The notes: generated by a model from the letters alone, not told the origin. Positions 39,916 through 50,400 are shown, counted from the stretch's first letter. The stretch: DNA of 64,000 bases from Phaeocystidibacter marisrubri (GCF_008933165.1 NZ_WBVQ01000001.1:1-64000), one strand, 5' to 3'. A program made the numbers and translations.

Positions 39916-41457
39916 TTAGTTAAGGTCTAACGAAAGTTGACCAATGTTTCGTACTTGTTCACCTGAACCCGAAATAACCGCTTTCACGTTACGGATAATG
40001 ATGGTAGAACCTGGACGAGCAGCACTCAATGCAGACTTGGCTGCAGAGGTCATTTGCGTACCTTGAATTTGGAACGGTGCTTCACCTGGAACTACAAGTT
40101 CAAATGAACGAACGGTCAAGTTCAAGTTAAAAGGAAAGTCAACATACTTAGCTTCAATAGGTGCGTTGCCAATGGCGTTCGCCGAGTACGGACCTGAAGT
40201 AGAACGACCAAAGATCATCGCCTGTGCTGGTGGAAGCCCTTTAATACGGAACTTCTGCGTTCCAGCTGGGCGGGTCGTGCCGTCATCTTCTTTTACACCT
40301 ACTGTAATCGTAGCTTCAGTTCCAGATACATTGGTTACTACTGCCTCGTAGGTACCACTACCAGTCTGACGAATTCCAGGTCCTGTAACAACAAGACGCT
40401 CTGGTTCAACGCCAGGAACCGATACCGCGATTGGGTTGCTTACCTGACGGTAAAGAACATTCATCGCTGTTGGCGAAACTACTACGCTAGAAGGAGCAAC
40501 GGTGTAAACAATTTCAAATGGAACTGGAGGTGCGTCAGACCCAGGAAGACTAATCATACCTGTGTGAGTCTTTTCACCTACACTATTCGCTGGGATAGTG
40601 ATGTGTGCTTGTCCACCTGAAATATTTTCAGCGGCTACATTTTCTCCATCTAGTGTGAAGATTGGCTCTTGATTTGCGTCAAAAGCGGCCAAGAAAACTT
40701 CAGCTTCGTACTGGTTACCTGTTGTAACGTAAGTTGATTTCGCCTGCACTACAGCCTTAACTCCTGTAACTTTAATTGTACCAGCGTCAATCTCTTTAGC
40801 GAGCTCTTCCAACATGTTCGATTCGGCACGTCGTACTGAAGCTTGAATGTCCGTCAAGAATGGAACAATACCCGCTAATGGAAGCTCAGCAAAAGTTGCT
40901 TCTTCCCATGAGCGTGGAGTGTCCTCGCCATCTTCTTTGCGGTTAGAAAGGTCGAAAGTAGAGTTAATGGAGTTAATCATTTCTTGATTTTCTCCTGCAT
41001 TCTCAATCAACCAAGCTTTGTAATCTTCCAGTTTGCTCTTGAGTTCAGCTGCTAAACCGCCACCACCAAGGTTTTTTGGAGTTACAAGCAAGCGAGTCGG
41101 AACGTCACGGTTATCAGAACCTTTCATGTGACCATCTTCCGTACCACCAGTTTCTTCGATCAACTGATCTTTGATGTCAGCGATAAAAGAAACGAGTTCT
41201 TCAGCTTTTGGCTTGAGCTCCTTTGCCTTTCTGTTTGGTTCTTTAGCACGCTCTTTTTCAGCAGCAGCTCGATCAAGCATATCGTAAAGATTCGCGTTAC
41301 CACTTTCAACAGTGGTTACGTTCATCGCCATGTTTTGATCGAGCTTCTCAAGAGCTTTCAAGATGTCTTTCGACACGTTCAACGCCAGCATAGCGGTCAA
41401 CACGAGATACATCATGTTGATCATTTTCTGACGTGGTGATAATTTACCTCCTGCCAT
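39916..41457 (-). CDS. gldM: T9SS motor protein GldM
   Basis: A 513-residue inner-membrane protein. GldM (PorM) spans the periplasm and, with GldL, forms the proton-driven motor that powers T9SS and gliding. The N-terminus LSPRQKMINMMYLVLTAMLALNVSKDIL holds the single membrane helix (about 12-30). It is followed by a helical region to about 220 and then three to four Ig-like beta domains (D1-D4 in known structures). It follows gldL by 38 bases and precedes gldN by 20. Confidence 0.96.
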   Translation of the reverse strand: MAGGKLSPRQKMINMMYLVLTAMLALNVSKDILKALEKLDQNMAMNVTTVESGNANLYDMLDRAAAEKERAKEPNRKAKELKPKAEELVSFIADIKDQLIEETGGTEDGHMKGSDNRDVPTRLLVTPKNLGGGGLAAELKSKLEDYKAWLIENAGENQEMINSINSTFDLSNRKEDGEDTPRSWEEATFAELPLAGIVPFLTDIQASVRRAESNMLEELAKEIDAGTIKVTGVKAVVQAKSTYVTTGNQYEAEVFLAAFDANQEPIFTLDGENVAAENISGGQAHITIPANSVGEKTHTGMISLPGSDAPPVPFEIVYTVAPSSVVVSPTAMNVLYRQVSNPIAVSVPGVEPERLVVTGPGIRQTGSGTYEAVVTNVSGTEATITVGVKEDDGTTRPAGTQKFRIKGLPPAQAMIFGRSTSGPYSANAIGNAPIEAKYVDFPFNLNLTVRSFELVVPGEAPFQIQGTQMTSAAKSALSAARPGSTIIIRNVKAVISGSGEQVRNIGQLSLDLN

Positions 41458-41495
41458 TGTTTTTAGCTTCTATAGGTTATTCAGTAATCTTTCGC

Positions 41496-42176
41496 TTAGT
41501 TGCGGTTTCCGCCCATAGCGCTCAACATGTTACCGTATACGGTATTCAAGTTGCCGATGTTCTGAACCAAAGTAGAAACTTCAGTGGCAAGTTTTTCAGA
41601 ATCATTTACAGAAGTACCGAGTTTCTCCATCAAGCTGTTTTGCATTTCAACTTGGCTAGATGTGTTCTCGAGTTGAACAGCGTAAAGTGCGTTCAATGAC
41701 TCCATGTTTTTGCTAGCAGCGCTAAGTTGCTGGCTGTACTCTGCAGTAGCTCCTGCAGCATCAACAGCAGTGTTCAAGCTTGCTGCGGTATCACCCAAGC
41801 GACGCATTCCGTCACCAAGGCTTTGAATCAATTCTGGACCGATTTTGGCGTCCTCCAACATGCGATCAAGTTCTTGAGATGGGCTCAATGCAGGTGCACT
41901 TGAACGACCGCCTCCGCGGATCTCAGCATCTGGATCTTCCATTCCAGCCAATTCTGGGTAAACCAATGCCCAGTCATACTCTTCGTGCGGCTTCTCAAAA
42001 GCAGAGAAGATAAAGATCACAGCCTCAGTAGTCAAACCTACGATAAGCATGTAGTCAGCACCTTCAAGGTGAAGGATCTTGAACAATGCACCGAGGATTA
42101 CAACCGCTGCACCGATACCATAGAGCTTCGCCATAAAGTTTTTGAAGCGCTTTCCGTTTACGTCAATTAATGCCAT
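41496..42176 (-). CDS. gldL: T9SS motor protein GldL
   Basis: A 226-residue inner-membrane motor subunit with two membrane helices (about 15-33 and 40-58). Glu in the second-helix end region (GLTTEAVIFIFSAFEKP) is the residue that carries protons in GldL. The cytoplasmic C-terminal part is helical and coiled-coil rich. It forms the GldLM complex. The gene lies 53 bases after gldK and 38 before gldM. Confidence 0.96.
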   Translation of the reverse strand: MALIDVNGKRFKNFMAKLYGIGAAVVILGALFKILHLEGADYMLIVGLTTEAVIFIFSAFEKPHEEYDWALVYPELAGMEDPDAEIRGGGRSSAPALSPSQELDRMLEDAKIGPELIQSLGDGMRRLGDTAASLNTAVDAAGATAEYSQQLSAASKNMESLNALYAVQLENTSSQVEMQNSLMEKLGTSVNDSEKLATEVSTLVQNIGNLNTVYGNMLSAMGGNRN

Positions 42177-42229
42177 TTTTCCAACAGATAATTAAGGGTT
42201 AGCAATCAAAAGGGGACTTGAGAAGAGAA

Positions 42230-43648
42230 TTAGAAATCACCCGGATCTCTTCCCAAGAAGTTTTGGATAGTACGGAAGCCAACATAGCTTTTCGCAGTAT
42301 CCTGATATTCGTAAGTACGAGTACCATTTTGCATGAAGAATGCGATATCCTTCCATGATCCACCACGGATCACTTTACGCTTCATGGTCTCAGATTCATA
42401 GTCTTGTGCGTTGTACTGATAGTCAGGGTTGAAGTCGCTCACGTAATAGAAAGATGCTTCGTCATAAGCCGTGCTTGTCCATTCCGCAACGTTACCACCC
42501 ATACAGAACAAGTTGTAACCATTAGGAGAGTATGATGTAGCCTTTACAGGGTAGAAACCACCATCTGCCGTAAGGTTACCTCTAGAAGGCTTGAAGTTCG
42601 CCAAGAAACAACCAGAACTGTTGGTTGCGTATGGTCCACCCCAAGGGTATGTAGTCAATTCACTACCACCACGTGCTGCGTACTCCCATTCGCCTTCCGT
42701 TGGAAGACGGAACTCGTGCTCTTGCATCATGTGGTTGTCGCGCAAGTAGTCACGACGGTACTTCGATCTCCAGTTACAGAAAGCATTGGCTTGCTTCCAA
42801 CTAACACCAACTACAGGGTAGTCGTCGTATGCTGGGTGCCAGAAGTACTTATCGTGCATTGGTTCGTTGAAACCATATGCGAAGTCAGCAATCCATACTA
42901 AGGTATCTGGATAGATGTTGATCACTTCCTTGTTGAAGAAAGATGAACGGTTTGACTCTTCTTGAGTCGCCTTGATATAGTCGTTGTATGACCAGTATTC
43001 GCCATCACCGTCTTCGTCTTTGTAGTCGAATTCAACACGGTTGTACCCCTTCTTGGAAGCCTTTAACTTGTCAATCCAGAAGTACACGTAGTTCAACTGA
43101 CGAGCGTCAACCATCTTTCCATTGAAGAAACGTTCTTCGAAAGGAAGGTAGATAGACTCAATCACTTCGGTGTATTCCACACTTGGGTATCTCTCGGTAT
43201 CCCATTCGAGGTAAGTCTGCCAATTGAGGTGACGTTGTAGCGAATCCGGAGCCTCCATAGCAACGTATTCATCATAGAACGTTTGTTCCTCTTTCTCATT
43301 GACATCTACCCACTCGTATCCTTCAATCATGTCCTCAGCAAGACGGAAGCGTACAATCGAGTCGCGTACCCAGTTCACAAACTGGCGATACTCATTGTTC
43401 GTGATTTCAGTCTGGTCCATGTAGAACGCAGCGATTGAAACCGTCTTAGTTGGAGCTGAAAAGGCAGCTGGCACATCCGGATCGGACAACCCCATGTTAA
43501 AGGATCCCTGTGGTACGAAGACCATCCCGTACGGTTCCGTGGGGAACCACTCCGGACGATTTTGCACCCCTACCAATTCGCCGTGGTCCGAGCTGGAGCA
43601 CGAGGCTAATAAGGCAATAGAGATAACCGATAATCCAAATTTATTCAT
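42230..43648 (-). CDS. gldK: T9SS lipoprotein GldK
   Basis: A 472-residue outer-membrane lipoprotein of the T9SS ring (PorK). I start at the ATG at 43648 (MNKFGLSVISIALLASC), which gives a signal peptide with the lipobox LASC. The ten extra codons upstream are not needed. The mature protein is an FGE-sulfatase-like (SUMF1) domain: MVFVPQGSFNMG near 42, EITNNEYRQFVNW near 82, RLPTEGEWEYAARGG near 315, and a C-terminal FCMGGNVAEWT...RVIRGGSWKD-like block. It is the first gene of gldKLMN, about 60 bases after the PorP/SprF gene. Confidence 0.95.
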   Translation of the reverse strand: MNKFGLSVISIALLASCSSSDHGELVGVQNRPEWFPTEPYGMVFVPQGSFNMGLSDPDVPAAFSAPTKTVSIAAFYMDQTEITNNEYRQFVNWVRDSIVRFRLAEDMIEGYEWVDVNEKEEQTFYDEYVAMEAPDSLQRHLNWQTYLEWDTERYPSVEYTEVIESIYLPFEERFFNGKMVDARQLNYVYFWIDKLKASKKGYNRVEFDYKDEDGDGEYWSYNDYIKATQEESNRSSFFNKEVINIYPDTLVWIADFAYGFNEPMHDKYFWHPAYDDYPVVGVSWKQANAFCNWRSKYRRDYLRDNHMMQEHEFRLPTEGEWEYAARGGSELTTYPWGGPYATNSSGCFLANFKPSRGNLTADGGFYPVKATSYSPNGYNLFCMGGNVAEWTSTAYDEASFYYVSDFNPDYQYNAQDYESETMKRKVIRGGSWKDIAFFMQNGTRTYEYQDTAKSYVGFRTIQNFLGRDPGDF

Positions 43649-43706
43649 AGCGAAACGGTGTTTCCTTGTCTTTGTCAAACTTTACTTGCGAATGAAGCCT
43701 GCTATA

Positions 43707-44651
43707 TTACAAAAAAGTATGGTTTCCTGACTGCTCTTGTTGATGAGGAGGAATTTCAATTTTAAAGCAATAGCTAGCAGTAATCTCGTGACTACCTGAA
43801 CTGGACACGTTAAGGTCGCTGGTAGTCAAGTCGTAGGAGTAGGCTACTCGTAGGTTTGGCAAGATGCGATAGCCAGCCATAATAGCAAATGCATCTTGTA
43901 TACGATATGTAACGCCACCCCAGATCTGGTTATTATACATGGCTGTCACATTAATGTCAGCCTGTGGGTTTAGACCCTTCTCGTCGAACTTAATCATGGT
44001 AGAAGGTGTCAATACGATGTTCGTTCCTTGAAGATTGATGTCATAACCACCCATTACAAAGTAGTGACGAGCGTTGGTGAATTGGGTCACTTCACCCGTC
44101 ATGCTTGAGTAATCGGTTTGTGCACCAATCAATTTTCTTGTGCTCACCCCAGCCCATAGTGGACCGCCTTGGTAGTAAAGACCAAAGGTTCCGTCTACCG
44201 CAAAACCCGTAGCGTCTCGTGCTGCGATTTGTGGATCAATGGGGTTGTTGTCTGGTGTAATCCAAACTCCATTTGCAACTTGACTTGTGTTGAAGTCGAA
44301 TGAAACTCCAATACCTAGAGTCCCTTCTGCAAATGGCATTTGGTAGGCGTAACCCACTGAGAATATCTGATTGTTATAAACCCCAATTGCATCATTGGTA
44401 AAGCCCAATGAAATTCCACCGTGCAATAGTGGAATAGGAATTTCAGCATTCAAATTCTGAGTGACAGGGGCGCCTGTGAAGCCTGCCCATTGTGTGCGGT
44501 GTGTACCATTGATACAGATTGAACCACTGCTTCCGGCAACACCAGCATTGTAGTACAAACGGTTGTTCATATACTGAGTGAACTGAATGTCCTGCTGTGC
44601 GAAAACAGGGAGTCCAGCCCCCAATACCAATAGAGTAAGAAGTTTCTTCAT
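43707..44651 (-). CDS. PorP/SprF-type T9SS membrane protein
   Basis: A 314-residue outer-membrane beta-barrel of the PorP/SprF family, from the ATG at 44651 (MKKLLTLLVLGAGLPVFAQQ). The signal peptide ends FAQQ and is followed by DIQFTQYMNNRLYYNAGVAG, the family's usual beginning. PorP/SprF proteins anchor T9SS substrates or help assemble the machine. It lies just before gldK in the same direction, as in many Flavobacteria. Which exact paralogue it is cannot be told. Confidence 0.9.
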   Translation of the reverse strand: MKKLLTLLVLGAGLPVFAQQDIQFTQYMNNRLYYNAGVAGSSGSICINGTHRTQWAGFTGAPVTQNLNAEIPIPLLHGGISLGFTNDAIGVYNNQIFSVGYAYQMPFAEGTLGIGVSFDFNTSQVANGVWITPDNNPIDPQIAARDATGFAVDGTFGLYYQGGPLWAGVSTRKLIGAQTDYSSMTGEVTQFTNARHYFVMGGYDINLQGTNIVLTPSTMIKFDEKGLNPQADINVTAMYNNQIWGGVTYRIQDAFAIMAGYRILPNLRVAYSYDLTTSDLNVSSSGSHEITASYCFKIEIPPHQQEQSGNHTFL

Positions 44652-44828
44652 ATAAGCGTGCTCTGAGCTTTGTACAGCCTTGTAGCCGCCTAAGATATTA
44701 ATATTATTTCTCTTCGCTAGTTTCACACCTGCAATTTAGACGGAAGTTTTTTTACAGGTTGTGCGTTGTTTCGCACATCAAGCAAAAAAATGAAGGCCTT
44801 CTCAGGTGGTTTTGAGAGGGGTGTGAGG

Positions 44829-45992
44829 CTACACACTTTTCTGTTGCGCTTTCCACCAACGGTCTGGAATATGACCGTCTAATGCCAATTCGTAATCTTT
44901 GGCGTTGCATGGAATTAGCGCATGACGCATGTGTTGAGCTTGTTGGATGGGGACTTCAATCCACCAACGCTCACTCAGTGGGCTTTTATAGAAGATCAAC
45001 TCTAGATCCCCTTCATCAATTAACACCGTGAACTTGGTGTATTCTTTTTTACTGGCAAATGGATAATCGCCTCTTCTTTGCTGAACCCCTTCGATGAAAT
45101 ACCAAATCATTTGTGCCATTAAGTGAGCACTCATTCCATGAATGTCTTGGGATGGATTGAATTCAAAGATTCCAAAACAGGAAACTTTATCGCTCAAGCC
45201 AGAATATCGAGAGATGATACAGGCCTCTTCGCCAGAAAATCCGTTGGGTGAAACGTGATTACAGGCAGGAGAGTCCCCTTGACGAATGGCGCCTATGTCG
45301 AAGGATACCAAATCCGCATCGCGAACCACCGGCTCTACTTCGCTCATGTCCGCACGCAATTTGCCAATGCGATGGGTCTCAAAGTGCATGCGTTCCATCA
45401 GGTCTATTTCTTCCGGTGGAATGAAATAGGTCTGATAGCCCAGGTTGGAGTAGTTGAATAAATTGTACGGTTTGTTGAGTACAATATGGCTCAAGTAATT
45501 GCCGGAGTTGAAGGTTTCTTGATGCTGGCCAAGGTCAAACCGGTTGTCGATGCTCACCAAGTTTACAGTTTGCTCGAGTTTGTCGTATGCGCGATAGGCG
45601 GCATAGGTCAAATCTTGACTACCTCCAATAAGGACAGGGATCACGTCGGATCTTCTTAGCTCTTCTACAACGATGCGAACAGCAGCAACACTGTCTTCTA
45701 AGGTCTCTCCACGGTAAATGTTTCCCAAGTCGGCAGCCTCAAAGCCCCAATGTCCAAAAAAGAGTTGATAGAGGTAGGGACGAATGGCGTCCGGGCCCTC
45801 TGCTGAGCCTCTATTGAATTTACTGCCTCTGTCTTCCTGAATGCCTACCAGAGCAATTCGGATGTTTTCCAAATCGGGAATGCCTTCAACTTCCAAATGG
45901 AGGTGAAGGCGTTTTCCTAATGCTCCAGGATGAAGTTCCGATGCGGATTGAACGATGTGATCGGGAATAGGAGACAGTATGTCGTTGAGCAT
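44829..45992 (-). CDS. Arginase-fold protein with degenerate metal site
   Basis: A 387-residue protein of the ureohydrolase superfamily, usually annotated as formimidoylglutamase in Flavobacteria. The fold is clear (IALVGIQEDRGSKFNRGSAEGPDAIRPYLY near 46-75). However, the metal-binding motifs are altered: GGDHS reads GGSQD (123-127), DAHxD reads DNRFD (149-153) and SxDxDxxDP reads SFDIGAIRQ (230-238). Most Mn ligands are therefore missing, so it is probably not a hydrolase. It sits between topA and the PorP/gldKLMN genes, which suggests a structural or regulatory role tied to these. That role is inferred. Confidence 0.85.
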   Translation of the reverse strand: MLNDILSPIPDHIVQSASELHPGALGKRLHLHLEVEGIPDLENIRIALVGIQEDRGSKFNRGSAEGPDAIRPYLYQLFFGHWGFEAADLGNIYRGETLEDSVAAVRIVVEELRRSDVIPVLIGGSQDLTYAAYRAYDKLEQTVNLVSIDNRFDLGQHQETFNSGNYLSHIVLNKPYNLFNYSNLGYQTYFIPPEEIDLMERMHFETHRIGKLRADMSEVEPVVRDADLVSFDIGAIRQGDSPACNHVSPNGFSGEEACIISRYSGLSDKVSCFGIFEFNPSQDIHGMSAHLMAQMIWYFIEGVQQRRGDYPFASKKEYTKFTVLIDEGDLELIFYKSPLSERWWIEVPIQQAQHMRHALIPCNAKDYELALDGHIPDRWWKAQQKSV

Positions 45993-46000
45993 GAAGCTGA

Positions 46001-48319
46001 CTATTTTTTCTTTTTAGGAGCTTTTTTCTTCGCTGGTTTCTTTTCGCCCGCTGCTGCAATGATCTCTTTTGCTTCTTCTAAAGTGATGGCTGCGGCATCA
46101 GTGCCTTTCGGAATTCTGAAGTTGCGTTTGCCACTCTTGAGGTACGGGCCATAAGGTCCATTCAGTACTTCAATCTTGGTCTCTCCGTCTACAAGCTCCT
46201 TGATGTTTCGGTTGGCCTGTTGTTCGCGCTTCTCTTCAATCAGCTGAATCGCCGTTTCCAAATCAACAGTTAGTGGATTGAGATCGTCTTTGAGTGAAGC
46301 ATACGTCTTTTCGTGCTGAACGTATGGGCCAAATCGTCCAATGGCAGCTTTGATCGGCTTATCCTTGTATTCACCAACTACTCGAGGAAGTTTAAAGAGC
46401 TCGAGGGCATCGTTCAATTCGATAGAATCGATGTGCATGTCTTTTGGGATCGAGGCGAACTGCGGTTTCTCTTCATCGTCGGCGTCGCCCATTTGAACCA
46501 TGGGGCCATAACGGCCTACTTTGGCGTAGATAGGTTTGCCTGAGTCAGGGTGCTGCCCGAGCAATCTTTCTCCGCTTGCACGTTCGGCTCCCGCCGCATC
46601 TTCAATCTTGGCGTGAAATTGTCCATAGAATTGATTGAGCATTTCAACCCATTCTTCATTGCCTTCTGCAATGCGGTCAAATTCATTTTCAACATTGGCC
46701 GTAAAATGGTAGTCCATCACAGAGTCGAAGTGCTCTACAAGGAAGTCGTTCACCACCATGCCAATATCGGTTGGAATCATCTTGCCCTTATCTGCACCTG
46801 TTCGCTCTTGGTTAGTCACCACTTCAATAGTACCATTCTCAAGAGTGAGTTGCTGATAATCGCGAAGCTCGCCTTCTAAGTCCGACTTTTCTACATACCC
46901 TCTCTTTTGAATGGTAGAGATGGTAGGTGCGTAGGTAGAAGGACGACCAATCCCCAATTCTTCGAGTTTCTTTACCAAACTCGCTTCTGTAAAACGAGGA
47001 GGGTGCTTGGTGAATCTTTCGGTAGCTGTGATGCTCTCTGCGGATAGTTTCTCGTTGAGTGTTAAACGCGGGAGCATGTTCTTTTCTTCAACTTCTTCGT
47101 CGTCTGTACCTTCTAAATAGGCACGAAGGAATCCGTCAAATTGAATCACCTCTCCCTTTGCAACGAATTGGTAAACGGCTCCATTCACTTCGATGTGCGC
47201 GGTGGTTCGTTCCAATTTGGCATCGGCCATTTGTGAGGCGATGGTTCTCTTCCAAATGAGATCGTACAATCTCTTTTGTTGACGATCGGCTCCGGCGGCG
47301 TGATTGGCCATGCTGGTTGGGCGGATGGCTTCGTGTGCTTCTTGAGCTCCTTTGTTTTTATTGCTGTATTGACGCGTGTGGCTGTATTCTTCTCCGTAGT
47401 AGGAAGAGATTTCAGCTTGCGCGGCGCTCAATGCATCTTGAGATAGGTTCACACTGTCGGTTCGCATGTAGGTGATCATACCACTTTCGTACAAGCGTTG
47501 GGCAACCGACATCGTCTGACTCACAGAGAAACTCAATTTTCTACTCGCTTCTTGTTGAAGGGTAGATGTAGTGAACGGTGGTGCGGGAGTGCGTTTGGCG
47601 GGTTTCGTCTCTAAATTGACGATGCTCATGTCCGCCGTTTTGCACGTTTCGAGGAAAGCCATGGCTTCTTCCTCTTTTTCAAAACGGTGGTTGAGTTCCG
47701 CTTGGAAGATGTCGCCGTTGTTGTTCTTCATCTGAGCAACTACCCGGAAACTGTTCTTGGTCTCAAAGTTTCTGATTTCGCGTTCGCGCTCTACAATGAG
47801 ACGAACACTCACACTCTGAACTCTACCAGCACTCAAGCCTCGGCGAACCTTTTTCCAAAGGACTGGAGATAGTTCAAACCCCACCAAGCGATCAAGAATT
47901 CGACGCGCTTGTTGAGCGTTGACCAAGTTGGTGTCAATTCTACGAGGGTTTTCTACCGCACGTACAATCGCTGTCTTGGTGATTTCGTGGAATACAATTC
48001 GATTGGTGGTTTTTGGGTCGAGGTCTAGAGCTTCCGCTAGGTGCCATGCAATAGCTTCCCCTTCGCGGTCTTCATCGGAAGCGAGCCATACGGTTTCTGC
48101 TTCCTTTGCCATTTTCTTTAACTTCTTCACTACATCGCGTTTCTCTTTGGAAACTTCGTAGATCGGCTTGAAGTTATTTTCAATCTCAACACCCATTCCC
48201 TTCGAAACGAGGTCTCGTATATGGCCAAAACTCGACTCCACTTTAAATTCCTTTCCCAGGATTTTTTCAATGGTCTTTGCCTTGGCAGGTGACTCAACTA
48301 TTACGAGATTTTTGGACAT
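46001..48319 (-). CDS. topA: DNA topoisomerase I
   Basis: A type IA topoisomerase that relaxes negative supercoils. The 772-residue protein begins with the Toprim domain (LVIVESPAKAKTIEKIL, 5-21; SDEDREGEAIAWHL near 81), followed by the core with the active-site Tyr in GMITYMRTDSVNLS (near 290). The C-terminus lacks zinc fingers. Instead it has glycine-rich repeats (VGRYGPMVQMG, IGRFGPYVQHE, NGPYGPYLKSG) and a Lys-rich tail (KKPAKKKAPKKKK). The length is normal for Bacteroidota. It precedes the arginase-fold gene on the same strand with eight bases between them. Confidence 0.97.
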   Translation of the reverse strand: MSKNLVIVESPAKAKTIEKILGKEFKVESSFGHIRDLVSKGMGVEIENNFKPIYEVSKEKRDVVKKLKKMAKEAETVWLASDEDREGEAIAWHLAEALDLDPKTTNRIVFHEITKTAIVRAVENPRRIDTNLVNAQQARRILDRLVGFELSPVLWKKVRRGLSAGRVQSVSVRLIVEREREIRNFETKNSFRVVAQMKNNNGDIFQAELNHRFEKEEEAMAFLETCKTADMSIVNLETKPAKRTPAPPFTTSTLQQEASRKLSFSVSQTMSVAQRLYESGMITYMRTDSVNLSQDALSAAQAEISSYYGEEYSHTRQYSNKNKGAQEAHEAIRPTSMANHAAGADRQQKRLYDLIWKRTIASQMADAKLERTTAHIEVNGAVYQFVAKGEVIQFDGFLRAYLEGTDDEEVEEKNMLPRLTLNEKLSAESITATERFTKHPPRFTEASLVKKLEELGIGRPSTYAPTISTIQKRGYVEKSDLEGELRDYQQLTLENGTIEVVTNQERTGADKGKMIPTDIGMVVNDFLVEHFDSVMDYHFTANVENEFDRIAEGNEEWVEMLNQFYGQFHAKIEDAAGAERASGERLLGQHPDSGKPIYAKVGRYGPMVQMGDADDEEKPQFASIPKDMHIDSIELNDALELFKLPRVVGEYKDKPIKAAIGRFGPYVQHEKTYASLKDDLNPLTVDLETAIQLIEEKREQQANRNIKELVDGETKIEVLNGPYGPYLKSGKRNFRIPKGTDAAAITLEEAKEIIAAAGEKKPAKKKAPKKKK

Positions 48320-48475
48320 GCGTTCCTTGGTTTAGGTAAGGTGACCGTTACTGTCTTGCGCGTACAAAGTAAAGGACAAATTTTTTTTGGAGGCAATTTA
48401 TATGCTCCTCGGTTTAGAATTGACCTACTCTATACGTTTTCCACTTCACTTTCGTTCATCAACTGTTGCTGTCAT

Positions 48476-48510
48476 TTTGACAGATAGAGCGGGCATATTG
48501 CTTACATTTG
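48476..48510 (+). promoter_or_regulatory. Putative promoter of the miaB operon
   Basis: TTTG at 48476-48479 and TACATTTG at 48503-48510, 23 bases apart, match the Bacteroidota -33/-7 pattern. Transcription would start near 48517, about 19 bases before the miaB ATG at 48536. Confidence 0.55.
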
Positions 48511-48535
48511 CACAGCACTATGAAAATGTGATTCG

Positions 48536-49999
48536 ATGATGCAAGAAAACAACCTCGAAGAAAAGACCATGGATGAGGGTCGCCAAGGCGAAGCACTCAT
48601 TATCGAGGGACAAACGAACGGCAAGCGCAAACTCTACATTGAGAGCTACGGTTGCCAAATGAATTTTTCAGATTCTGAAATCGTTGCTTCTATTTTAGAT
48701 AAGCAAGGATATGAGACGACTGGGAATATGGAGGAAGCAGACCTCGTTTTGCTGAATACGTGTTCCATTCGAGATAAAGCAGAGCAAACGGTGAGAAATC
48801 GCCTCGCGAACTTCAATACCATTAAGAAGGAACGTCCAGATATGCGCATTGGCGTGTTGGGCTGTATGGCTGAGCGCGTGAAAAGCAAACTATTGGATGA
48901 AGAGAAGTTGGTAGACCTTGTTGTTGGGCCAGATGCCTACCGCGATTTACCAAACCTCTTGGAAGAGTTGGACGAAGGTCGCAAAGCGGTGAACGTGATT
49001 CTTTCTAAAGAAGAAACCTACGACAACATCGAGCCAGTGCGCTTGGGTGGAAATGGGATTACGGCCTTCATCTCTATTATGAGAGGTTGTGATAACATGT
49101 GTACCTTCTGTGTGGTTCCTTTTACTCGTGGTAGAGAACGCAGTCGCGATCCTCAAACTATTTTGGAAGAGGTGATTGATCTTAGAGATAGAGGGTACAA
49201 AGAGATTACACTCCTCGGACAAAATGTGGACTCCTATTTATGGTATGGAGGAGGCTTGAAGAAGGATTTCGACAAGGCTTCAGACATGGCGAAGGCTACG
49301 GCCGTTTCTTTCGCCGACTTACTGGGTAAGGTGGCAGAAACAGCTCCTGAAATGAGAATTCGATTCTCTACCAGTAATCCACAAGATATGACGGATGACG
49401 TTTTGCACGCCATTGCGAAATACGACAACATCTGTAATTACATTCACTTGCCTTTCCAGTCGGGAAGTTCACGTGTATTGGAATTGATGAACCGCGGACA
49501 TACACGCGAGCAATATCTCGATTTGATTCGTCGCGTGCGCACTATCATTCCTGACTGTGGGATTTCTCACGATATCATCGCTGGTTTCCCAACCGAAACG
49601 GAAGAAGATCACCAAGAGACGTTGAGCTTGATGAAGGAAGTTCAATTCGATTTTGGTTACATGTTCTTCTACAGCGAACGTCCAAACACTTATGCGGAGC
49701 GCAAGATGGAAGATGATGTTCCACTGGAGGTGAAGAAACGTCGCCTTCGCGAAATCATCGAACAACAAAATCGCGATGGACAGGCTCGTATGGAGCGTTT
49801 TGTAGGAACCGAACAGGTCGTTTTGGTGGAGGGGTTTTCGAAGAAATCAGACCAAGACCTATTTGGTAGAAATGACCAGAACAGTGTAGTTGTATTTCCA
49901 AAAGAAGATTACCGCGCTGGAGATTTGGTGAGAGTTAAAGTAAATTCATGCACCTCAGCAACCATGATTGGTGAGGCGATTGAACTCGTTCGTAGATGA
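48536..49999 (+). CDS. miaB: tRNA methylthiotransferase MiaB
   Basis: A radical-SAM enzyme that adds the 2-methylthio group to i6A37 of tRNAs reading UNN codons. In 487 residues it has the N-terminal Fe-S cysteines ([25 protein letters not shown]), the radical-SAM CxxxCxxC in GCDNMCTFC (near 184) and a C-terminal TRAM domain. The first ATG at 48536 gives about 30 extra residues compared with most family members, and other starts are possible. It overlaps the next gene by four bases. Confidence 0.95.
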   Translation: MMQENNLEEKTMDEGRQGEALIIEGQTNGKRKLYIESYGCQMNFSDSEIVASILDKQGYETTGNMEEADLVLLNTCSIRDKAEQTVRNRLANFNTIKKERPDMRIGVLGCMAERVKSKLLDEEKLVDLVVGPDAYRDLPNLLEELDEGRKAVNVILSKEETYDNIEPVRLGGNGITAFISIMRGCDNMCTFCVVPFTRGRERSRDPQTILEEVIDLRDRGYKEITLLGQNVDSYLWYGGGLKKDFDKASDMAKATAVSFADLLGKVAETAPEMRIRFSTSNPQDMTDDVLHAIAKYDNICNYIHLPFQSGSSRVLELMNRGHTREQYLDLIRRVRTIIPDCGISHDIIAGFPTETEEDHQETLSLMKEVQFDFGYMFFYSERPNTYAERKMEDDVPLEVKKRRLREIIEQQNRDGQARMERFVGTEQVVLVEGFSKKSDQDLFGRNDQNSVVVFPKEDYRAGDLVRVKVNSCTSATMIGEAIELVRR

Positions 50000-50400
50000 G
50001 AAGTATATTGACGATGTTGGCCCTCGTTTTGGGGCTTGGGGCCTTTGGTCAAGTTCAATCTGAAGATGGAACGTGGCACGACGATAGTCTGTCTTTTGTC
50101 GTTCAGTCTGAACAGATAAAGAAGTTTGGAGAGTTATCGATTTGCGTTTATCACATCGGTAAAGAAATGTGCATCGATAATCTCGTCACTCCCTTTGAAG
50201 TATTGATCTATAACGAAAACGACAACTTGTTGTGGACTTCCATGTGGACAGGTATGTACACGGAAATGAAGTTCAAGAAGGCCTTTCCTTCAGCCAAGTA
50301 TGTCGTGATCCGTTCAACGCGAGACTTTGTTATTAATATAAACACGGGGACCCGCATTTATACGGGGAAACCTCTAGAGTTGAAATACGACGTACGATGA
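49996..50400 (+). CDS. Secreted hypothetical protein
   Basis: A 134-residue protein with a signal peptide (residues 1-19, [10 protein letters not shown]). The mature part is predicted beta-rich, with two Cys close together ([10 protein letters not shown]) that could form a disulfide. The family is not recognised. Its start overlaps the miaB stop and its stop overlaps the start of the sigma-54 activator (ATGA), so it belongs to that operon. A periplasmic role is likely. Confidence 0.7.
   Translation: MRSILTMLALVLGLGAFGQVQSEDGTWHDDSLSFVVQSEQIKKFGELSICVYHIGKEMCIDNLVTPFEVLIYNENDNLLWTSMWTGMYTEMKFKKAFPSAKYVVIRSTRDFVININTGTRIYTGKPLELKYDVR

Noticed and set aside
44760-44777. Hairpin TGTGCG/CGCACA between the arginase-fold gene and the PorP/SprF gene
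   Set aside because: The stem is only six base pairs and no T-run follows directly, so a terminator is not supported.
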